Shown here: positions 48,141-54,033 of the stretch, piece after piece
How positions within the stretch are numbered: the first letter of the stretch is position 1
Layout: each line of letters starts with the position of its first letter
Virus record (IMG/VR): IMGVR_UViG_3300031565_014860
Location: 1-54,033 of that record
Length of the DNA: 54,033 nucleotides
From: a virus
Reading direction: 5' to 3' (one strand)
Made by a program: the position numbers and the translations under genes
Notes under the pieces: generated by a model
The model's database searches: none
The model's input: only the letters and a program-made list of their open reading frames with translations
Told to the model about the DNA's origin: nothing

Positions 48141-48485
48141 ATGATTACATCTGTTACTTTAGGAACTATATCGTTAAAGTGCAACCGTGTTGACAAACCA
48201 CAACCTCCTAAAATATCAAGAACTGAAATTAATGGTAGAGATGGAGATTTATTACAATATGGAGGATTAACATCAAAAAATATTATTTTAACAGGAATAT
48301 TAATAGGTACTGATAAAGATACACATAAAATTGCATTAGAGGGATATAGAGGAACCATACAATCATATGTTGATGCTGAGCTTTCGTGTAATGTACTTAT
48401 AGAAACTGTAAATATTCCAACAGTTGGGGGACAACCAAATCATTATACTTTTAATATTATAGGATATGTATATAATCAAACATAG
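48141..48485 (+). CDS. Small distal-tail protein
   Basis: 114 aa. MITSVTLGTISLKCNRVDKP, ISRTEINGRDGDLLQYGGLT and ILTGILIGTDKDTHKI fit a small distal-tail/baseplate hub fold (tail proteins with a beta-core and R-x-E-ING-RDG loop). It follows the tape measure gene. Assigned by position and pattern. Confidence 0.6.
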   Translation: MITSVTLGTISLKCNRVDKPQPPKISRTEINGRDGDLLQYGGLTSKNIILTGILIGTDKDTHKIALEGYRGTIQSYVDAELSCNVLIETVNIPTVGGQPNHYTFNIIGYVYNQT

Positions 48486-48493
48486 GTGAGAAA

Positions 48494-48955
48494 ATGGCAG
48501 GCCAAATAGGAATGAAAGCAAATGTTCATATTACACATATAAGAAACGGAGAAATAATAAAAGAAGTGGAAACTTCTAATTTTATATCATATGCAGGATA
48601 TGCAGGAATTGCAGGAATAATAGTTCCAGATGTAAATGATAATAAATTTAGTTATATTGCATTAGGAATTGGAACTGGACAAGAACAATCTGATACTACT
48701 TTATCATCTGAAATAATAGATGGTGGAGGAGAACGAATATTAGGAACTGGGTCAAGAATAACTACTACTCAAACTAATGATACTGCTAAATTATCAGCAA
48801 CCTTTACATTTACAGATGAGTTTACAGTTACAGAAACTGGAGTTTTTGATACTGCATCTGCTGGAAATATGTTATGTTATATTGATGATGAAAGTTTTAA
48901 TGTTAAAGCAGAAGATGTTTTAATTTATGATTGGAAAATACAAATGACTAGTTAG
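48494..48955 (+). CDS. Tail tip/fibre adaptor protein
   Basis: 153 aa. VHITHIRNGEIIKEVETSNF, FSYIALGIGTGQEQSDTTLS and TFTDEFTVTETGVFDTAS match a family of small tail proteins in which a GTGxxxxxxxDTxLxxE stretch precedes a beta C-terminus. AGGTGAGAAA ribosome binding site. Probably links the tail tip to the fibre gene downstream. Confidence 0.65.
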   Translation: MAGQIGMKANVHITHIRNGEIIKEVETSNFISYAGYAGIAGIIVPDVNDNKFSYIALGIGTGQEQSDTTLSSEIIDGGGERILGTGSRITTTQTNDTAKLSATFTFTDEFTVTETGVFDTASAGNMLCYIDDESFNVKAEDVLIYDWKIQMTS

Positions 48956-48964
48956 GGTGAATAA

Positions 48965-51900
48965 ATGGCATGGGATACCACAAAACAAGCTAAATATTTA
49001 ATATCATCATCAGATTATAATGATGGGGTTATAGACCAAAAGACAAGGATAGTTGGACCTGCAATTGCAGTAGATTCACAAGTAATTGTATTTAGTGGGA
49101 CTACAGGTAAACTTGCTAAAGACGGAGGAATAACTGTATCTAATTTACTTGCTCGTGCTAATCATACAGGTACTCAAATTGCAAGTACAATAAGTGATTT
49201 TGATACTGAAGTAAGTAATAATACTGATGTTAGTACAAATACATCTCATAGCGGACTAACAACTGGAAACCCGCACTCTGTATCAAAAACAGATGTTGGA
49301 CTATCGGCAGTTACAAATGATTCACAAGTTAAAAGAAGTGAAATGGGCGCTGCAAGTGGAGTAGCAACACTCGGAGCAGATTCTAAAGTACCAAGTACAC
49401 AACTACCATCAATAGCAATAACTGATACTTATATTGCTGTAGATGAAGCAGCACAATTAGCTTTAACAATTCAAAAAGGAGATGTATGTGTAAGAACAGA
49501 TGAAAATAAATCATACATCAACACTACTGGCGATAATGATGATATGACTGATTGGCAAGAACTTCTAACGCCTACAGATTCAGTACTTAGCGTTAATGGT
49601 AAAACTGGAACAGTATCATTAACTACCTCAGATATTGCTGAAGGAACTAATGAATATTATACTGAAGCAAAAGTTTCTGCAAATAGTGCAGTTTCTACAA
49701 ATACAGGAAAACTTACTTGTGATACAACTAATGTTACAAGTGCCGGAGCCGTAATGGATTCAGAAGTTGATGCGAATCTTAAGACCTTAATCTTACCTGC
49801 AAGTACTACAATTTCTACCTATGGAGCAACTTTAATTGATGATGATGATGCAAGTACTGCTAGGGGTACATTAGATGTAGACCAAGCAGGAACTGATAAT
49901 TCAACTGATGTAACTTTAAACGCAAGTGCAACTACTGGTGGAATGAGTATAAGTACTCAAGAAATTAGTAATCAAGCAGCAACCAATTTACAAAATGGAT
50001 ATATGACATCCACCTTAGTAGGAAACATTGAAACTAATAATAATAAAATTACAAATGCAAATCACTCTGGAGATGTATCTGGAGCTACTGAATTAACAAT
50101 CGGTAACAATAAAGTAACATACGCTAAAATGCAAAATGTAGTAAATGATGAAAGAATTTTAGGTCGTGTATCGGGAGCAGATGGAGTTGTTGAAGAACTA
50201 ACCGCTACTGAAGTTAGAACTATGATTAATGTAGAAAGTGGAGCTGAAGTAAATAATATTTCAGATGTTAATGCAACGGACTTAACTGATAGTGGAGCAA
50301 GTACATTACATTATCACGTTTCAGATAGAGCTAGAGCAAATCATACTGGAACTCAATTAGCAAGTACAGTTAAAGTTTTAGAAATTGGAACTGCTACTTA
50401 TGATGACGTACAAGATTATATAAATGGAACTTTATCCTCAGGCAGAATATCTGGGGGAACAATAGTTGATGATACTGATGGAACTATTACAATTGAAGCT
50501 GGAACAGGATTTGTAAAAACGGCAAATACTGAAATAGCAGAAACAAGAACATTTGATTGGGCACAAAGTACTACTGTTTCATTAGAAGATGGTGAAGTAA
50601 ATTATATTTATTTAACAAATGCTACTGGAACTCCAACATTAGCATCTACAACTGATAGAGATACAATTCCAACTACTTGGGCATTTACACTTGGAAGAGT
50701 ATATAAAGACGGAACGGATTTAAGTATAATTAATTCAGGAACTAATCTATATAATCATATTAGAAAAAATCACGAAAGATTAGTTGCCTTAAGATATTTT
50801 GAACATTCTTCAGGTGGAGCAATAGGAGAAAGTGGAAATCGATACATAACATCAACAGAAGGTGTTTTTTATATTGGTGCAAATAAAACCACAACAACCT
50901 TGAGAGACACTACCGGAGCAGATACAATTAAATACTGGTATCGAGCATCACCTTCTGGTTGGACAACTGGAACTGAATCTGTAATGAATAATACTAATTA
51001 CGATGATGGAGATGGAACATTAGGAACTATTGGAGTAGCTAAATATTCTTCACGATATGTTTATATTGACTTCTCAGGAAATTTACATTATCAGTTTGGA
51101 CAAGCTAGTGATTCTTTAAGTACAATTGATGCAGAAGTAATTCCAACATCACCACCATTTTTATCAGAATTTGCAACCTTAGCTGCTAAAATAATATTAG
51201 TAAAAGATGGAACTAATTTCACTTCTATTCAATCTGCATACTCAATCGCTTTAAGTTATAATGGAGTTTATAACCACAATGATTTATCAAATATTGATGG
51301 TGGAACAGCTGATGAATATTATCATTTGACTTCTGCTCAACATACAATCGCAACACAAGCAGCAACAACAAGTCTTAGCGGATATCTAAGTACAACAGAC
51401 TGGGACACGTTTAATAATAAAGCAGAAGCAAATCAAACATTCTATATAGGTTCAACTCAAGTAGCAATAAATAGAACTTCTGCAACACTTAATTTAACAG
51501 GTATCGGAACATTAAATACTCATACTATTCAAGGGGGAACAGGAACAATTGCTTTAACTTCAGATATTACTGGAACAAATAGTGGAACAAACACTGGAGA
51601 CCAAACAGATATAACTGGAATTTCAAGTACTAAGTCAGAATTTAATACTGCTTGTAGTGATGGAACATTCTTGTATGTTGGAGATATAACTCAATATACA
51701 GATGAACTAGCACAAGATGCAGTAGGTGGAATGGTAGATAGTACCTTAACTTATACTGACGGAACTCCAGAACTTAAAGTTTCTAATCCTGTAACTCCAG
51801 CTGTAACTGGATTTACAATTACTGCTGGAACAACACCCAAAACATTAACTGTATCGGACACTTCATCAATTACTGGAACTAATACTGGAGATAATACAGT

Positions 51901-52804
51901 TTGTACATCAGGAACAGCAACAACAGCAGAAACATTAGCAACTGCAAGAGCGATATATGGAAATGATTTTAATGGTAGTGCTGCTTTAACTCAAGTAATT
52001 GCAAGTACATATGGTGGAACTGGAAATGGATTTACAAAATTCACAGGACCAGCAACCGCAGAAAAAACATTCACCCTTCCAAACTCAAATGCAACATTAC
52101 TTTATAGTGGTGGCGCATTAGGAACACCAAGCGGAGGTACTCTTACAAATTGTAGTGGATTGCCTTATTCTGGATTGTCTAATGGTACCGATGGAAACTT
52201 AATTACTTGGGATACAGATGGAGTAGTAGCATTAGTAGCAACTGGAGATTCTGGACAAGTATTAACTTCAAATGGAGCTGGAGCAGCACCAACATTTCAA
52301 GTAGTATCTGCAACAAATATAACTGTAGCAGACACAACTGATGAAACTTGTTATGTTGGATTATGGGAATCCGCAACTGGTTCACAAGCACCTAAATCTG
52401 ATGGAGCATTAACATATAATGCAACAACCGGAATATTAACCTCAACTGGATTTTCTGGAGATGTAACTGGAAATTGTACTGGAAGTTCAGGAAGTTGTAC
52501 TGGTAACTCTGCAACCGTAACTGGATTCACACCTGCAAGTGGTTCATTAACATTAGTTGGAGACGATGCATTAACTATTACAACAACTGCTGAAACAAGC
52601 ATAACACTACCCACAGCAGGTACTTTAATGGCTAATCTATCTGAAGATACAACTCCACAACTAGGTGGAGATTTAGACGTAGATGCTAAAAAAGTATTAC
52701 TTGGAGAAACTGGCAATTTAGAAGTGTATGACCACGCTGGGACTACATTATTATTCAAAGTTGATACTGAAGGTAATTTATATATAAAAGGACGGATGTT
52801 ATAG
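48965..52804 (+). CDS. Giant tail fibre / receptor-binding protein
   Basis: 1279 aa, Thr/Gly/Ala-rich. Contains tail-repeat segments (HSGLTTGNPHSVSKTDVGLS near residue 90; RANHTGTQ repeats), VLSVNGKTGTVSLTTSDIAE (a common collagen-like fibre connector), a central beta domain (about 560-760), and C-terminal EVYDHAGTTLLFKVDTEGNL. Low-complexity repeats suggest trimeric fibre. Most likely the host-recognition protein. GGGTGAATAA ribosome binding site. Confidence 0.82.
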   Translation: MAWDTTKQAKYLISSSDYNDGVIDQKTRIVGPAIAVDSQVIVFSGTTGKLAKDGGITVSNLLARANHTGTQIASTISDFDTEVSNNTDVSTNTSHSGLTTGNPHSVSKTDVGLSAVTNDSQVKRSEMGAASGVATLGADSKVPSTQLPSIAITDTYIAVDEAAQLALTIQKGDVCVRTDENKSYINTTGDNDDMTDWQELLTPTDSVLSVNGKTGTVSLTTSDIAEGTNEYYTEAKVSANSAVSTNTGKLTCDTTNVTSAGAVMDSEVDANLKTLILPASTTISTYGATLIDDDDASTARGTLDVDQAGTDNSTDVTLNASATTGGMSISTQEISNQAATNLQNGYMTSTLVGNIETNNNKITNANHSGDVSGATELTIGNNKVTYAKMQNVVNDERILGRVSGADGVVEELTATEVRTMINVESGAEVNNISDVNATDLTDSGASTLHYHVSDRARANHTGTQLASTVKVLEIGTATYDDVQDYINGTLSSGRISGGTIVDDTDGTITIEAGTGFVKTANTEIAETRTFDWAQSTTVSLEDGEVNYIYLTNATGTPTLASTTDRDTIPTTWAFTLGRVYKDGTDLSIINSGTNLYNHIRKNHERLVALRYFEHSSGGAIGESGNRYITSTEGVFYIGANKTTTTLRDTTGADTIKYWYRASPSGWTTGTESVMNNTNYDDGDGTLGTIGVAKYSSRYVYIDFSGNLHYQFGQASDSLSTIDAEVIPTSPPFLSEFATLAAKIILVKDGTNFTSIQSAYSIALSYNGVYNHNDLSNIDGGTADEYYHLTSAQHTIATQAATTSLSGYLSTTDWDTFNNKAEANQTFYIGSTQVAINRTSATLNLTGIGTLNTHTIQGGTGTIALTSDITGTNSGTNTGDQTDITGISSTKSEFNTACSDGTFLYVGDITQYTDELAQDAVGGMVDSTLTYTDGTPELKVSNPVTPAVTGFTITAGTTPKTLTVSDTSSITGTNTGDNTVCTSGTATTAETLATARAIYGNDFNGSAALTQVIASTYGGTGNGFTKFTGPATAEKTFTLPNSNATLLYSGGALGTPSGGTLTNCSGLPYSGLSNGTDGNLITWDTDGVVALVATGDSGQVLTSNGAGAAPTFQVVSATNITVADTTDETCYVGLWESATGSQAPKSDGALTYNATTGILTSTGFSGDVTGNCTGSSGSCTGNSATVTGFTPASGSLTLVGDDALTITTTAETSITLPTAGTLMANLSEDTTPQLGGDLDVDAKKVLLGETGNLEVYDHAGTTLLFKVDTEGNLYIKGRML

Positions 52805-52813
52805 GTGAATTAA

Positions 52814-53848
52814 ATGAATTGGAAAATTATATTTGTATTTTTTATAATATTAATAAGCACAATTGGTTATGCTAGAGTAGATGGCGACCCATCAGAATTT
52901 GGCAATTCAACAAATATAACTGTGTGGCTCGGAGGTACTGATGGAAACGTAAATGCAACTGGAAGTATTTTTCAAAATTTAATTTATAGAGTTTTAGATA
53001 ATAGAGATGAAGGAAATTTGAATGTTAATAGTTCAGATTATTGGGATGATTTAGGTAGTCCATCAGATATAAATGCAGCAGATATTACTGATGATGGAAC
53101 TTATAGATTACAATCTTGGGATAATATAACAGGAATACCTGTAGCAGATACAGATACAACTGGAGTATTAACGGATACAAATTGGGATACATTTAATGGA
53201 AAACAAGCAGGAGATGCAGGACTTACAAGTTTAGCAGGATTAGTATATGCATCTGATAGTTTCATAAAAGTAACTGCAACAGATACTTATGCAGTTAGAA
53301 CATTAGCCGAAACTAGAACAGATTTGGGATTAGTAATTGGAACTAATGTTCAAGCACATAGTTCTATTTTAGATTCAACTACCGCATCATTCTTAGTTGC
53401 ACAAGAAAATAAACTTGGAAACATATCTGTAACCCAACCAGTAGATTTAGATACAATGGAAAGCAACATAGCTACAAATAATGATAAAGTAACTTATCCG
53501 GGAAGTGCAAGTGCAGCAGAGATAAATGTTTTAGATGGTGCAACTCTTACAAATCATGGCGTATTAGTGGGTAGTGGAACCGACCCAATAACAGCTTTAG
53601 CAGTTGGAACTAATGGACAAATACTTGTAGGTTCAACTACTGCAGACCCAGTATTTGCTACTATGACTTGCGATAATGCTTTAACGTGTACTATTGGTGC
53701 AGGAACATTAGAAATAGATGTAAACGATGATTTCCTTAAATACACTGGTGGAACAATGTCAGGAGATATTAATATGGGAGATAGAAACATCACTGCAGTA
53801 AATTGTATTTATTTCGACTCTGGCGGTACAATGGGGAATGATTGTTAA
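52814..53848 (+). CDS. Fibre-like protein with N-terminal signal peptide
   Basis: 344 aa. Starts MNWKIIFVFFIILISTIGYA, a Sec signal with a likely cleavage after GYA. The rest resembles the adjacent fibre: TNWDTFNGKQAGDAGLTSLA, TNGQILVGSTTADPVFATMT, and C-terminal NITAVNCIYFDSGGTMGNDC. A signal peptide on a fibre-type protein suggests export to the cell surface rather than simple virion assembly, or a membrane-linked receptor blocker. AGGTGAATTA ribosome binding site. Confidence 0.75.
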   Translation: MNWKIIFVFFIILISTIGYARVDGDPSEFGNSTNITVWLGGTDGNVNATGSIFQNLIYRVLDNRDEGNLNVNSSDYWDDLGSPSDINAADITDDGTYRLQSWDNITGIPVADTDTTGVLTDTNWDTFNGKQAGDAGLTSLAGLVYASDSFIKVTATDTYAVRTLAETRTDLGLVIGTNVQAHSSILDSTTASFLVAQENKLGNISVTQPVDLDTMESNIATNNDKVTYPGSASAAEINVLDGATLTNHGVLVGSGTDPITALAVGTNGQILVGSTTADPVFATMTCDNALTCTIGAGTLEIDVNDDFLKYTGGTMSGDINMGDRNITAVNCIYFDSGGTMGNDC

Positions 53849-54033
53849 TGAAATGGCAAGAAGCAAGTAAGTTATTAATAAGTGGTGGATTAGTAACTAT
53901 AATCTCAGTACTTGCAGTAATGTTTCAATTAGCAGGAGTAGATTATATTGATTATGGAGATTCTACTTGTGAAACAATAGATGGAGTATATCAATGTAGA
54001 GGATTCTTTGATGTTAATAGTTCTTATTGGAGT
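53848..54033 (+). CDS. Membrane-anchored protein, 3' end cut by window
   Basis: Partial, 62 codons visible: MKWQEASKLLISGGLVTIIS then VLAVMFQLAGV, one N-terminal transmembrane helix, and a cysteine-bearing outer part (DSTCETIDGVYQCRGFFDVN). The start overlaps the upstream stop by one base (TAATG). Probably another surface-exposed protein of the fibre cassette. Function unknown. Confidence 0.7.
   Translation, partial: MKWQEASKLLISGGLVTIISVLAVMFQLAGVDYIDYGDSTCETIDGVYQCRGFFDVNSSYWS

Noticed and set aside
1-54033. Circular or terminally redundant genome joined at the window ends
   Set aside because: Reading through the joined ends gives a short stop-ended tail (SSYWS then LSSF) but no terminal repeat is visible; cannot be decided from this window.

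Overview
This window is most likely part of the genome of a tailed double-stranded DNA virus (Caudoviricetes, HK97-type capsid) that infects an archaeon. The archaeal reading rests on an archaeal/T4-like replisome (family B polymerase, PCNA-like clamp, RFC-small-like clamp loader, archaeo-eukaryotic-type primase), archaeal TATA-box promoters (several preceded by an ACCGATA-like BRE), and GGTGAT/GGAGG ribosome binding sites. The sequence is very AT-rich. The host cannot be named: low GC and the Shine-Dalgarno style would fit methanogens or several uncultivated lineages, and this is only inference. No integrase, rRNA gene or CRISPR array was seen.

Transcription is cleanly divergent. Everything from about 28.15 kb down to 1 is on the minus strand; everything from about 28.4 kb to the end is on the plus strand. 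The switch region (28.15-29.43 kb) holds back-to-back promoters, tandem repeats and long AT-rich palindromes, and is the best candidate for an origin or early control region.

Minus arm, from the far end inward. 1-1.75 kb: a sugar-nucleotide epimerase, a methyltransferase and a zinc microprotein. 1.7-16.1 kb: replication (primase, Cas4-like nuclease, PolB, clamp loader A, RFC-like protein, PCNA, Sak4-like recombinase, candidate SSB, SNF2-type helicase). Inside this block lies a complete 7-deazaguanine pathway (FolE, QueD, QueE, QueC and a DpdA/TGT-like transglycosylase), predicting 7-deazaguanine-modified viral DNA. 16.2-25.4 kb: an accessory island of very small genes, many of them zinc-ribbon microproteins, with duplicated ribosome-binding cassettes, truncated gene remnants and a structured RNA candidate. 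25.4-28.15 kb: winged-helix regulators and small paralogues, two of them followed by tRNA-minihelix-like hairpins.

Plus arm: early small genes and regulators (28.4-30.2 kb), an AAA+ ATPase, TerS/TerL, portal, protease-scaffold, capsid proteins, a fibre-like protein, connectors, a holin-like protein, a glycosyltransferase and methyltransferase inside the tail module, tail tube, tail assembly chaperone with a -1 frameshift, tape measure (807 aa), distal tail proteins, and very large fibre/adhesin genes. The right edge cuts a membrane-anchored protein gene.

Most useful leads: the tRNA-minihelix-like elements with compensatory changes (27.1 and 27.6 kb), a putative programmed frameshift in a DUF3310 gene (6.8 kb), three related palindromes (10.5, 21.5 and 42.3 kb), the structured RNA at 22.4-22.5 kb, and the hybrid clamp-loader system with a shared LDxWMK C-terminal motif.
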